From the NCBI GenBank assembly GCA_018262455.1, contig JAGSPR010000086.1:1-18160 (forward strand): a stretch of DNA of 18,160 nucleotides, in the 5' to 3' direction. Made by a program: the position numbers and the translations under genes. This DNA comes from Deltaproteobacteria bacterium. Lineage in GTDB: Bacteria; Myxococcota; Polyangia; Haliangiales; Haliangiaceae. Position 1 is the stretch's first letter; each line of letters opens with the position of its first letter. Shown here piece by piece: positions 1 to 9,173 of this stretch. Below the pieces are notes generated by a model. That model did no database searches and had not been told where the DNA came from. It was given only the letters and a program-made list of their open reading frames with translations.

Positions 1-981
1 GCCACAACCGACGAGTCCGCGATGATCCATGGTCGCCGGCAGCTTGATCGGGACATCCTCGACGAATCCTGCGCTCGCGGGATCGAACGCGAACGAGGTC
101 CCCAGCGGCAGCGCCGGCTGGCCGTTGTCATAGCGACGTCCGTCGAAGTTGTAGGGCGTGTCGGTGCCACCATGCACGACGATGCGGCCCGCGATCGTGC
201 CCGCGGCAGCGCGGTACCTCGCGGGGCCTGGATGATCGACGAGCTGGGTCCACGTGATCTGCGTCGGTCGATCCGGATCGAGGACCCCACGCCACGCCTG
301 CTTCACCGGTACGAAGCCGCCGGCGGATGATCCAACACCATCGACGACGAGCAGCTCGTCGCCCGCGATCGCGCCTGCATGACCGAACACCGGGACGCCC
401 GGAAACGGTGGCGCCATCGACCAGGTCTCGCTGTCGGCGTCGTAGATCTGGACCGCAGCCACGGGCGCGGAATTCGACCAGCCGCTGATCACCACGATCC
501 AGCGATCTCGCCAGGTGAGGGCAACCGCGTCGTCGATCGGCACGGGCAGCGGCGCGACGACGGTCCAGGCGGCGACGGGATCCCACGCGGTGACGATGTC
601 GTGCGTCGTCTCGGTACCTCCAGCCGCCACGCTGTATCCACCGACGACCACCACGCGGCCACGCAGCGCCACGGCGGAGGCGGCGATGCGTGCTGGACCT
701 GGCGTCTCGGGAAGCGCAGTCCACGCATCGGCCCCCGGTGCCAGCATCCATGCGTGCGTGTGAATCCCGGCCGCGACCAGCGAGCCGTCGATCCCCGTCG
801 CCGTCACCAGGGTGCACCCGTCCGGTCCCTCGAGCGCCGTGACCGCGTTGTTGGCGAGAGGCTCGGGCAGCGCGCTCGTCGCAAGCCACCCTGACTGCGC
901 GCCATCCGCGGGTGCACCGGCGTTGTCGTCACACGCGGCCAGTGCGCAGGCGCAGGTCACGATCATCCGATGAGCTCGCAT
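1..981 (-). CDS. Kelch-repeat lipoprotein, partial (C-terminus beyond the left edge)
   Basis: The reading frame is open from an ATG at 979-981 down to base 1, giving 327 residues without a stop, so the C-terminus lies outside the window. The N-terminus is a lipoprotein signal: basic residues (RAHR), a short hydrophobic run and the lipobox ALAAC with the cysteine at residue 17. The body has kelch-like blades: hydrophobic-hydrophobic-GG (VVVVGGYS, IVVISGW, IVVHGGT), each followed by a D-x-x-x-x-x-W strand such as YDADSETW and a proline-rich loop (MAPPFP, APLPVP). Kelch propellers bind proteins or carbohydrates; no catalytic residue can be assigned. A second in-frame ATG at residue 6 would leave no basic n-region, so the first was chosen. 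The protein is probably anchored in the cell envelope. Its ligand is unknown. Confidence 0.85.
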   Translation of the reverse strand, partial: MRAHRMIVTCACALAACDDNAGAPADGAQSGWLATSALPEPLANNAVTALEGPDGCTLVTATGIDGSLVAAGIHTHAWMLAPGADAWTALPETPGPARIAASAVALRGRVVVVGGYSVAAGGTETTHDIVTAWDPVAAWTVVAPLPVPIDDAVALTWRDRWIVVISGWSNSAPVAAVQIYDADSETWSMAPPFPGVPVFGHAGAIAGDELLVVDGVGSSAGGFVPVKQAWRGVLDPDRPTQITWTQLVDHPGPARYRAAAGTIAGRIVVHGGTDTPYNFDGRRYDNGQPALPLGTSFAFDPASAGFVEDVPIKLPATMDHRGLVGCG

Positions 982-1187
982 CGAGGCTCGCGAGGGTATC
1001 ACCGGGGCGTGATGCAACGGCGCGGACCACTCGACGTCGTACCTCGATGGGTCGCACGTCGAGACCCATTCGCCTCGGCCGAGGCCGAGCTCGGAGCGCG
1101 ATCGATCGCCGCCGATCGGAGTCATGTAGTCGAGACGCCGAACCCCTGTGTCGTGGCGTGGCAAGCTGCATCCGCGCGGTGCCTGCC

Positions 1188-1292
1188 ATGACGAAGCACG
1201 AACGCAGTCACATCGGTGATCTTCGCTGCGCGAGTCGACTCGCGGTCGAGGCCGCGCGCGCGATCACCGCCCTCGTCGAGAAGATGCAATGA
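1188..1292 (+). pseudogene. N-terminal stub resembling a lipase/alpha-beta hydrolase
   Basis: A 34-codon reading frame starts at ATG 1188 and stops at TGA 1290-1292. Its residues (IGDLRCASRLAVEAARAITALVEKMQ) resemble the conserved opening of a family of bacterial esterases/lipases that begins with a DLRG-x-SRLA-x-x-A helix and a LVE-x-M motif. That match is from memory of the family, not a search. Nothing of the nucleophile elbow or fold follows: the sequence runs straight into an opposing integrase fragment (1264-1506). The simplest reading is a hydrolase gene interrupted by a mobile element, leaving only its first codons. It could also be a chance short ORF. Confidence 0.4.
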
Positions 1293-1506
1293 CGAGCAGA
1301 ACGAGCGGACGAGCCCGGTCAACGTGAGCAGCTCGACCGTGAAGAAAGCGGTCGCGTGCCATCACGCCGAGATGGGCCTTGAGGAAGGTCCTCCACGGCA
1401 TCTGTCGTCGGCGCGAAAGCGCGGGTTCCAGACCGTGCTCGTCGAGGATGCGCTTGATGGCGGGATGTCGACAGGCGCATGGGGCAGGTGGTGATCGGAG
1501 GGCCAA
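1264..1506 (-). pseudogene. Decayed DDE integrase-core transposase fragment (rve type)
   Basis: On the minus strand the frame from 1506 encodes IKRILDEHGLEPA, then RRRQMPWRTFLKAHLGVM, a pattern seen before the catalytic core of rve-type transposases (usually I-x-R-x-L-x-x-x-G-x-x-P-A-x-x-R...W-x-x-F-L-x-x-H-x-x-x-x-A-x-D-F-F-T-V-E). The next part is intact only in a different frame, where codons read ATAFFTVELLTLTGLVR. The frame then returns to read VLLVIASSRRGR. At least two frameshifts are therefore present, the expected first catalytic Asp of ADFFTVE has become Ala, and the rest of the core is missing. No terminal inverted repeats were recognised. It is non-functional and marks an old insertion. 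Confidence 0.75.
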
Positions 1507-1522
1507 ACCGAAGGCTCCTCGC

Positions 1523-1550
1523 TTGACGAGGAGGAAACTTCGCGTAGGAT
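1523..1550 (+). promoter_or_regulatory. Putative sigma-70 promoter of tRNA-Gly
   Basis: TTGACG at 1523-1528 matches the -35 consensus at five of six positions. TAGGAT at 1545-1550 matches the -10 consensus at four of six, with a 16-base spacer. Transcription would start near 1557, a few bases before the tRNA at 1562, as expected for a monocistronic tRNA. Confidence 0.6.
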
Positions 1551-1561
1551 AACGCCGGCCT

Positions 1562-1633
<72 letters not shown>

Positions 1634-1671
1634 CGATAGTTACGACGGTTGCGGCGGCTCCAGCGAATGTC

Positions 1672-1877
1672 TCAGCGCACCAGCTCGATGACGTTCAGGC
1701 TGTCGGGCTCCGGTCACTCAGGTCGCTGACGAACACGAGCCGGCGGCTGTGAGGGTGATGGCCAGTTGCGTCGTAGCCGAGGGCATCGAGCAGGCTGCGG
1801 AGCGCGTCGATCTCGCCATGGAGGTCGCCGACGATGTCGAGCGGGCCGTCGAAGAGGCGGTTCACGAGCGCGGGCAT
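1672..1877 (-). pseudogene. Metallophosphoesterase N-terminal fragment, frameshifted
   Basis: From ATG 1875-1877 the product begins MPALVNRLFDGPLDIVGDLHGE, the first metal-binding motif (GD-x-H) of calcineurin-like phosphoesterases of the PrpE/diadenosine-tetraphosphatase type. It continues to LVFVSDLSDRSP, where the family normally has GDL-x-DRGP: both glycines are replaced by serine (AGC codons). The open frame then stops at 1695. Shifting frame by one base restores PDSLNVIELVR, the expected continuation, before another stop at 1672. The later motifs (GNHE and the C-terminal histidines) are missing, so this is a dead fragment. It ends 38 bases from the tRNA-Gly. An intact gene of this type is usually several times longer. 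Confidence 0.8.
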
Positions 1878-1966
1878 GGGAAGCTCATTTCACCACGGGG
1901 ACGAGCCTTCGCGCGCGCCGTGTCTCCGAGCTACCGCGTGCACCGCGGATCTCGCCGTGCCCGCCG

Positions 1967-3673
<1,707 letters not shown>

Positions 3674-3865
3674 GGGCCCATCTTACCCGACCTACGGCGA
3701 TCTACGGCGCGCGGTGCTGGGCACGACGATCGCGACGTCGGATTCGCCGTGATGCGGCTGGCGGCGGGATTCGCGATCGCCTGGCGCTGCCTGGCTGCGT
3801 CGACGGTCCTGGGGGAGATCCGGGCCCACGCAGCACAGCGCGCCCGTCCAGTGCTCGTCCGCGTT

Positions 3866-4072
3866 TGCGTGGGGCACTCGCTTGCTCACCTCCGCGAGTG
3901 AGTGGTGCTCGGTCACCGCTGCGTCGGGAAGCCTGTAGATCCCGCGATCGACCACTTCGCGAAGTCCGCGCTCGCAGAGGCGGCCAAGGTAGGCTCGAAG
4001 AATTCCTGCTGCGGCAAGGTCGCGCGCGCGCAGCGGCCCCTTTCGTGCGAGGCGCAGCAGGGTGTCGGTCGA
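3866..4072 (-). pseudogene. AbiEi-type (type IV) antitoxin N-terminal fragment
   Basis: About 69 minus-strand codons read TDTLLRLARKGPLRARDL, then ILRAYLGRLCERGL, VDRGIYRLPDA and HSLAEVSKRVPHA. This is the winged-helix N-terminus of AbiEi-family antitoxins/transcriptional regulators (helix, turn with RA-x-L, recognition helix, beta wing with RG-x-Y-x-L, then the S-L-A-E-V helix). Downstream the expected core (LLSAL-x-x-H...) is absent: the frame continues with unrelated, shadow-like residues to 3692. No start codon is visible in front of the conserved part. No AbiEii nucleotidyltransferase toxin was found nearby, although it would normally follow on the same strand. Bases 3674-3865 hold nothing else that I recognise. 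The family call is from memory of the motif pattern. Confidence 0.6.
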
Positions 4073-4108
4073 GCCGCTTCGCTCTGGCACAAGGCGTGGG
4101 CACGATTC

Positions 4109-4675
4109 ATGATCTTGTCGATGCCCTTCTCGTGGATCGCTCGGCTGCTGATCGTGGCCTGCCTGCTGGTGTTCGCCTGCGGTTCCGAACCAAAACCGCC
4201 CCCGGGCGACCAACCGCCTCCTGGGCGCGCGGTAGCTCGCGCCGGGTCCGCGCCCGCGGAGCAACCCGCGGCGCAACCGAACGGCGACGAGTCGGCCACG
4301 GCGCCCCCCACGCGCAGGGTGACCGCGCGTGCCGTACCGCCGGACGTCGACCCTCTCGACGGGGTTCTCGCTGAGCTGGTCCGCCAGCAGCGAGAGCTCG
4401 CGGCGCTGCCGGCCGGTCGCGCGACCGCCGACGGAGCGGACACGACCCGGCTGGTCGGCGCGTCACGCCAGCGCGTCGCGGCCGCCCTGCAGCCGTATGC
4501 TCATTGCAGCCAGGAGCGGAATGGAGCCTTCCGTCTTGTGCCCTGCGCGTCCTCCGATGACTGGATGATCTCGTTCTATCGCTTGCCCGCAGGGTGGGAC
4601 GGCGGTGGCCGCGAGCTGCAGTTGCGGTTCGAGGCGGGGCGGTGCGTCGGCGCCACGTGGCTTCACTCGCAGTAG
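4109..4675 (+). CDS. Small lipoprotein of unknown function
   Basis: From ATG 4109 the product has 188 residues; a second ATG at 4121 is equally possible. The N-terminus is a lipoprotein signal (WIARLLIVACLLVFAC) with lipobox VFAC. A Pro/Ala-rich low-complexity stretch of about 70 residues follows. A C-terminal domain of about 100 residues has three cysteines (in AHCSQE, LVPCAS and AGRCVG) and aromatic strands (DDWMISFYRLPAGW). I do not recognise the domain. The longer open frame that begins at 3902 runs antisense through the antitoxin fragment and would bury the signal peptide, so it was rejected. A weak AAGGCG lies 12 bases before 4109. The gene faces away from the kinase and stands alone. 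Confidence 0.7.
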   Translation: MILSMPFSWIARLLIVACLLVFACGSEPKPPPGDQPPPGRAVARAGSAPAEQPAAQPNGDESATAPPTRRVTARAVPPDVDPLDGVLAELVRQQRELAALPAGRATADGADTTRLVGASRQRVAAALQPYAHCSQERNGAFRLVPCASSDDWMISFYRLPAGWDGGGRELQLRFEAGRCVGATWLHSQ

Positions 4676-4688
4676 CTGAGCGAAACGT

Positions 4689-4806
4689 GTCAGCGACGCT
4701 CGTAACGCACCAGCAGCTTCGTGCCCCCCGCGATGCCGTCGTGCGCTCGACCACGTGGTCGCGAGTGAATCGCCGCGCAGCACGATCGTGCCGGGTCGGA
4801 TGACCG
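4689..4806 (-). pseudogene. Possible C-terminal remnant of an unidentified gene
   Basis: Between the lipoprotein stop and the SDR stop, minus-strand codons read GTIVLRGDSLATTW in one frame and GGTKLLVRYERR followed by a stop (4689-4691) in another, both looking like strand-rich coding sequence. Together they resemble the end of a small beta-fold enzyme, perhaps a 2-oxoglutarate/Fe(II) oxygenase, broken by a frameshift. This is weak: no complete motif is present and the family suggestion is a guess. Confidence 0.2.
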
Positions 4807-5817
4807 CTACTTGTCCTCGCGCGGCGGCAGCTTCCCGTGGTCGCGCAGCCAGGCGATCGTCTGATCGAGCCCCGTCGCGAGCGGCGTGAACGCCAGCCCG
4901 AGCTCCTCGGTCGCGCGCCTGGCGGTCGGAAATGCATCGACCTGCAGGAACTTCAGCTGGCCCTTCGGGATCAGCGGTGGATTGCCGGTGATCCGCGCCT
5001 TGAGCTCCCCGAGCGTGGAGACCACCGAGCACAGCCACAGCGGCAACACGCGTGGCGGCTTGCGATCGAGCTGGAGCAACTGGATCGCTTCGCGCGCGAG
5101 CTCCGCGAGCGTGTAGTAGCGGTCGCACAAGATGTAGCGCGCGCCCGGCTTGCCGCGCTCGGCTGCGAGCACGTGGCCGAGGCCGGCATCGGGCGCGAAC
5201 ACCACCGGGAGGCCGCCGGGCAAGAGCCCCGGCAACGTATCGTTCCACAGCCGGACGATCAGCTCGTTCACCCCCGGCGAGTCCGTGGCCGCGGGGCCGT
5301 ACATCGCGGCGGGATGCAAGAACACGGCGTCGAGTCCGCCGGCGACTGCCTCGGCGACGACGCGATCGGCGCGCTGCTTCGCACGCTCGTAGGCGGTGCC
5401 CTTCGGCGCGGGATCGATCTCCGACTCGTCGTAGGTCTCGCCGCTACGCCAGGTGAACACGTCGATCGTGCTGGTGTACACGAACCGCGCCACGCTCGCC
5501 GCGCGCGCGGCCGCGACCATGTTCGCGGTGCCATCGGCGTTGATTCGCTCGAAGGTCGCGTCGTCTTTCATCCACTGCTCGGGGAAGCCTGCGGCGTGGA
5601 AGACCCACTCGCAACCGGCGAGCGCGGCGCCGAGCGTCTCGGGTGCGGTGACGTCGCCTTGCACGAGCTCGCAGCCCGCCGGCATCAGGCGCCTGGCCTT
5701 GTCGAGCGAGCGTACCAACGCACGCACGCGGTGACCGCGGGCTTGCAGCGTTCGCACGATGCAGTTGCCGACCATGCCGGTCCCTCCGGTAACCAGTGCG
5801 ATTCGCGATGCAGTCAT
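4807..5817 (-). CDS. NAD(P)-dependent epimerase/dehydratase (extended SDR, dihydroflavonol-reductase-like)
   Basis: The 336-residue product has the Rossmann nucleotide-binding motif TGGTGMVG (10-17), the acidic GDVT turn (54-57), HAAG (74-77), the YTST strand (114-117) and the catalytic pair Tyr143-Lys147 (YERAK). It then has the HPAAMYGP segment typical of atypical or extended SDRs that act on sugars, sterols or flavonoid-like ketones. Active-site residues are intact, so it should be a working oxidoreductase, but the substrate cannot be read from sequence. The open frame continues upstream to 6012. The ATG at 5815-5817 was chosen because the Rossmann strand (RIALVTGG) begins five residues later, and the upstream codons are basic and shadow-like. 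It has no close co-directional partner: the next minus-strand gene ends 253 bases upstream. Confidence 0.93.
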   Translation of the reverse strand: MTASRIALVTGGTGMVGNCIVRTLQARGHRVRALVRSLDKARRLMPAGCELVQGDVTAPETLGAALAGCEWVFHAAGFPEQWMKDDATFERINADGTANMVAAARAASVARFVYTSTIDVFTWRSGETYDESEIDPAPKGTAYERAKQRADRVVAEAVAGGLDAVFLHPAAMYGPAATDSPGVNELIVRLWNDTLPGLLPGGLPVVFAPDAGLGHVLAAERGKPGARYILCDRYYTLAELAREAIQLLQLDRKPPRVLPLWLCSVVSTLGELKARITGNPPLIPKGQLKFLQVDAFPTARRATEELGLAFTPLATGLDQTIAWLRDHGKLPPREDK

Positions 5818-6070
5818 CGCGCGGACGATACTCTCGCGGCACGGTCGATTGGTGCGATCACACGACCGTCGACGACTCGCAGGCTCCGCTGCGCCGTGGG
5901 GCGGGCCAGCGCCCGGGGCGAGCTCTTGCTCGGGCGACCATCGCTGGTCGAGATGGCGGCCGGTCCGCGCATTCACGTGTGCCTTGCGGTGAGCGCTGAC
6001 CCCCGACCCCATCAGGAGCTCGTGGTGACGCTGGTGGCGTGCGTGGTCAGCGGTGCGGTGATCGTCGAGT

Positions 6071-6958
6071 CTAGAAGATGGTTGGCTCGCAGGTGGCGCT
6101 CTCGCACAGATCCCCCGACTCGATCACGCGACCTGAGATCGTATCGTCGGTAGATCCCCACGCTCCATCGTGGCCGGGGCTGTCATAGAGCTCCTGCACC
6201 ACACGGTCGCCACGGCACGGCAGCACCATCCGGACGCCCATGATGTCGTCGTCGGTCCCGAACTTCGTGTCGGGGCCGGTTTGCGAGTACAGCTCGACCG
6301 CAGACCGGCGCCCCTGCGCGTCGTACCGCAGGCGCTCGCTCGAGCTTGGGCGGTCGTCGTCGTTTCCCCACACGCCGTCGGTGCCCGGATCGTTCGCGGG
6401 CAACACCCAGTCGACGCGGCCATCTGCGTGGGTGAAGCGGATGGCATTCACGATCAAGTCATCTGCGTCGCCCCAGATCTCGTTGGGGCCAGCGCTGGTG
6501 CGGAACAGGTTGCTCACGAGCAGGCCGGAGGTGTCGGACGTGAAGACGTTCTGGCCCACGACCACGTCATCGCCGGTGTCGTACGTCTCGTCGGGGCCGG
6601 GGCCGTACTGAGTGACTGTCTGGCGGTGGCCATGCGCATCGTAGGCCCACCTGGTGAGCTGGGTCGGGTGCCCCGAGGCTTCCTTGTAGAGAAACTTGAT
6701 CGGATGCGCGCGAAAGAACGCGTCAGGTGGACCTGGTGCGAACTCGATCTCCAGGGTGGACCCGATGACGTCGTCGTTCGTGCCGACCATGCCGTCGGGC
6801 CCCGCCAGGTAGGTCGTCTGGGTCGCGTGCGTGCAGGTCGCCGGCGTGCTCCCATCCGGATCTTCGGTGCCCCCCGCGTCGGTATCGGTGTTGCGCCCGG
6901 CCGGGGAGCAGGCAAGCAAGCCCAGCCCAGCGACCACGAGATGCAGGTGTGCGTTCAT
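6071..6958 (-). CDS. Lipoprotein with six GPDGxxGTxDD motifs and YD-like repeats
   Basis: The 295-residue product has a short lipoprotein signal (lipobox LLAC, Cys17) and a Thr/Asp/Gly-rich spacer. The rest is built from repeated units: a short acidic motif of the form G-P-D-G-x-x-G-T-x-D-D (about residues 53-66, 121-134, 157-169, 192-202, 228-241 and 262-275) alternating with strands such as RWAYDAHGHR and RLRYDAQGRR. The strands resemble RHS/YD repeats. The acidic motif resembles calcium-binding loops, as in thrombospondin-3-like or hemolysin-like repeats. Four cysteines lie outside the signal, two of them near the C-terminus (CESATC). It is probably an outer-membrane or surface beta-rich protein whose fold may be stabilised by calcium. 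No enzymatic motif is visible. Confidence 0.85.
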   Translation of the reverse strand: MNAHLHLVVAGLGLLACSPAGRNTDTDAGGTEDPDGSTPATCTHATQTTYLAGPDGMVGTNDDVIGSTLEIEFAPGPPDAFFRAHPIKFLYKEASGHPTQLTRWAYDAHGHRQTVTQYGPGPDETYDTGDDVVVGQNVFTSDTSGLLVSNLFRTSAGPNEIWGDADDLIVNAIRFTHADGRVDWVLPANDPGTDGVWGNDDDRPSSSERLRYDAQGRRSAVELYSQTGPDTKFGTDDDIMGVRMVLPCRGDRVVQELYDSPGHDGAWGSTDDTISGRVIESGDLCESATCEPTIF

Positions 6959-7248
6959 GCGCTGCGTTAGTGCCGGAGCTCGCTCACCAGCGAAAAACTA
7001 TGTTGGGGGAGCCAGGACAACCGTGCGATCAGGCAACGCTGGTCCCTTCGTGGATTCCGCTCGCCATCCGGCGAATCCGAATCCCGTTCGGCCAACAATG
7101 TCCGTCAGCTCGGGTGCGCCGACCCGGCTCGAACGCACCGATCGAGCCGCGTATTCGCGGTCTCCTGGTCACCCGCCCATCGCGGTGGCCGGCTGCCGCG
7201 TGCTGATCGCCAGGTCCGCAGGCGCGGGCACGTGTCAGAATCGCCCGG
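6959..7248. other. Intergenic region between divergent genes
   Basis: This 290-base gap separates the start of the repeat lipoprotein from the start of the HEAT-like gene and must hold promoters for both. I see no convincing -35/-10 pair, RNA structure, repeat or conserved short ORF in it. Confidence 0.5.
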
Positions 7249-8250
7249 ATGAACCTCCGCACCAGCTTGCTTGCCACGCTGCTCGGCGTGTCGACTGCGA
7301 CTGCCGCTCCCGTGACCGACAAGGATCGCTTCGTCGTCGACGGGCATGCGGTGACGGCGACGCTCGTCGCCGCGTCGACGAAGATCATCGTCGGCGAGCC
7401 GGTGATGCTCGAGGTCCGGATCGCGAACGAGACGGCCGACGCGATGTACATCGTCAGCTCGCCCGACCGGAACGGCGCTCCCGACAGCTTCGCGGTGAAG
7501 GTCGTCGGACCCGACGGCTCCGTGCCCGCGATCCCCGCCGGTCCCATGGCCGGCAACGGCCCGACCGGCGCGACCACGCTCCCCGCGAAGGGCACGCATG
7601 TCGCGCGGCTGCTGCTCTCGGAGTGGGCGACCATCGACAAGCCCGGTCGCTACACGATCACCGTCGACAAGACCCTGCGGCTCGGCCTCGGGCGCGGCGA
7701 CGGCTGGAACACCACGTCGACGAAGCATCCGACGCACCTGCGCCTCGCGGTCGACGTCGGGCCGAGCACGCCCGCGCAGCTCGGCGCCGTGATCGATCGG
7801 CTGGGGACGAAGATGCTGGCGGCGAACGACGACGACGGCGGCAGCCTCGCCGAGGCGCTCGCGTCGATCCGCGATGCCCGCGTCGTGCCGTACTTCGTCA
7901 AGGCAGTCGCGCTGTCCGACTGGGGCCGTCAGTTCGTCGCGATCCGCGCGCTCGGTGCCTACGGCACCACCGAGTCGCTCGCGGCGCTGGAGCGCGCGCT
8001 CGCGATCCCGGGTAACGGCCGGATCTCCGCCGCGCAAGCCATCGCCGAACACAAGACCGCCGCGGGGATGAAGATCCTGTGGGCGCTGCGCACCGACCAG
8101 GACGCGTCGCTCCGGCTCGAGGTCGTCCACGCGCTCGCGGAGCTGAACCCGCCCGATGTCGTCGCGAGGCTGACGGAGATGTCACGCGACAAGAGCGCGA
8201 TGGTGAGCGGCGAGGCCAAGCGCTACCTCGCCGAGCGCAAGAAGCCGTAG
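7249..8250 (+). CDS. Secreted protein with Ig-like domain and HEAT-like repeats
   Basis: The 333-residue product starts with a Sec signal peptide (MNLRTSLLATLLGVSTATAA, likely cut near residue 20). Residues about 30-170 look like a beta-sandwich (VTATLVAASTKIIVGEPVML, then VEVRIANETADAM, ending in GRYTITVDKTLRL), as in bacterial Ig-like or BsuPI-like domains. Residues about 175-333 are helical pairs of HEAT type (AEALASIRDARVVPYFVKAV; FVAIRALGAYGTTESLAALERAL; LRLEVVHALAELNPPDVVARL). HEAT arrays bind proteins, so a periplasmic or surface scaffold role is likely. No Shine-Dalgarno stands out before ATG 7249, but the signal peptide fixes this start. It converges on the next gene, 78 bases away. 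Confidence 0.88.
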   Translation: MNLRTSLLATLLGVSTATAAPVTDKDRFVVDGHAVTATLVAASTKIIVGEPVMLEVRIANETADAMYIVSSPDRNGAPDSFAVKVVGPDGSVPAIPAGPMAGNGPTGATTLPAKGTHVARLLLSEWATIDKPGRYTITVDKTLRLGLGRGDGWNTTSTKHPTHLRLAVDVGPSTPAQLGAVIDRLGTKMLAANDDDGGSLAEALASIRDARVVPYFVKAVALSDWGRQFVAIRALGAYGTTESLAALERALAIPGNGRISAAQAIAEHKTAAGMKILWALRTDQDASLRLEVVHALAELNPPDVVARLTEMSRDKSAMVSGEAKRYLAERKKP

Positions 8251-8328
8251 CGCTGACCGAGGCGCGGCACGATCAGGCTCGCGAGCCAGCTCAGGTGCCT
8301 GTCCAGTTCCGACCACCACGGGTCTGGG

Positions 8329-9099
8329 TCAGCTCGCCTCGAGGCATAGCTCGATCCTGCGGACCACCAGCGCGCCCGACGACGGCCCCGCCTTGATCCG
8401 GATCAGCGTCGTCGGATCGTTCGGCGCGAGCTCGCTGGTCATGTCGGCCGTGGACCAGGCGTACGGCGCGACGTTGCTGACCAGGTTGGTCGGCGCGGCG
8501 CCGGTGCCGACGAAGGTCTGCCAGGTGAAGCTCCCGCTCGCCGTGGTGTTGAAGCTGCGCCCGAAGATCGACAGCTTCGCCGACGTGATCTGGGAGATCC
8601 CGGCGGTGGTGATCTCGAGGTCCACGAAGTCGCTGCTGTCGAGCAGGAGCCCGCCCTCGCCGAGGAACGGATCGACGAACGAGGGCGTGAATCCGATCTG
8701 GAAGCCGAACGCGCCGGCGTGATCGCGCGAGTGGTCGGGCAGGCCGTTGACCTCGTGCACCACCTGCGCCGTCGAGCCGGCCTGGATCCAGCGGATCCGA
8801 TACGCGGTGGCTCCGGTCGCGCCCGACATGCACGGACCGCCGGTGATCACGCCGACCGCCGCGTCCTGGCCGGTGGTGCCGCCGGCATCGCTGGTCGCGG
8901 TCGCCGCGTCGGTCGCCGCGTCGGTCGCCGCGTCGGTCGCCGAGCTGGGGCCATCGACGACGGCACCGTCGCGGACGTCGCCGTCGCGGAGGACGGCGCT
9001 GTCGACGCGCCCGGTGCTGGCATCTTCCGTGGTCGCTCGCGGCGGTGGTCCGCAGGCGATCAGGCCGCACGCAACGCCGAGCACACCGAAGCCGGTCAT
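8329..9099 (-). CDS. Lipoprotein of unknown function with an Asp/Ala/Thr-rich stalk
   Basis: From ATG 9097-9099 the product has 256 residues: a lipoprotein signal (GFGVLGVACGLIAC, lipobox LIAC), a stalk rich in Asp, Ala, Thr and Gly that includes four tandem DAAT units, and a C-terminal domain of about 165 residues. That domain starts with a Cys (GGPCMSG) and ends with another (RIELCLEAS). It has alternating strands (YRIRWIQAGSTAQVVHEVN, VDLEITTAGISQI, LVVRRIELCL) compatible with a jelly-roll or galactose-binding-like fold. No function can be named. The open frame extends to 9210, but those residues precede the signal peptide and overlap the amidase gene, so they were excluded. The gene lies 74 bases downstream of the amidase on the same strand. 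Confidence 0.85.
   Translation of the reverse strand: MTGFGVLGVACGLIACGPPPRATTEDASTGRVDSAVLRDGDVRDGAVVDGPSSATDAATDAATDAATATSDAGGTTGQDAAVGVITGGPCMSGATGATAYRIRWIQAGSTAQVVHEVNGLPDHSRDHAGAFGFQIGFTPSFVDPFLGEGGLLLDSSDFVDLEITTAGISQITSAKLSIFGRSFNTTASGSFTWQTFVGTGAAPTNLVSNVAPYAWSTADMTSELAPNDPTTLIRIKAGPSSGALVVRRIELCLEAS
8900..8941 (-). repeat. 12-bp tandem repeat encoding DAAT
   Basis: Three exact copies of gtcgccgcgtcg plus a partial fourth (plus strand) encode the ATDAATDAATDAA stretch in the lipoprotein stalk. The period is in frame, so slippage would only change stalk length. Confidence 0.9.
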
Positions 9100-9173
9100 G
9101 GTGCCGTGTTCTACATCACCACGCGGCGGATCGCTTGCGATTCCTGGCGCGCCTGGCGCGCGCGGGGTGATCG

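Noticed and set aside
128..889. 253-codon minus-strand open frame
   Set aside because: The true coding frame is the partial kelch lipoprotein frame running off the window edge; this one has no motifs.
5900..6085. Protein-like plus-strand stretch between the SDR and the repeat lipoprotein
   Set aside because: No start, ribosome site or family motif; probably chance.
4837..6153. 438-codon plus-strand open frame
   Set aside because: It is antisense to the SDR gene; its residues are Arg/Gly-rich and motif-free, while the minus strand has a complete SDR.
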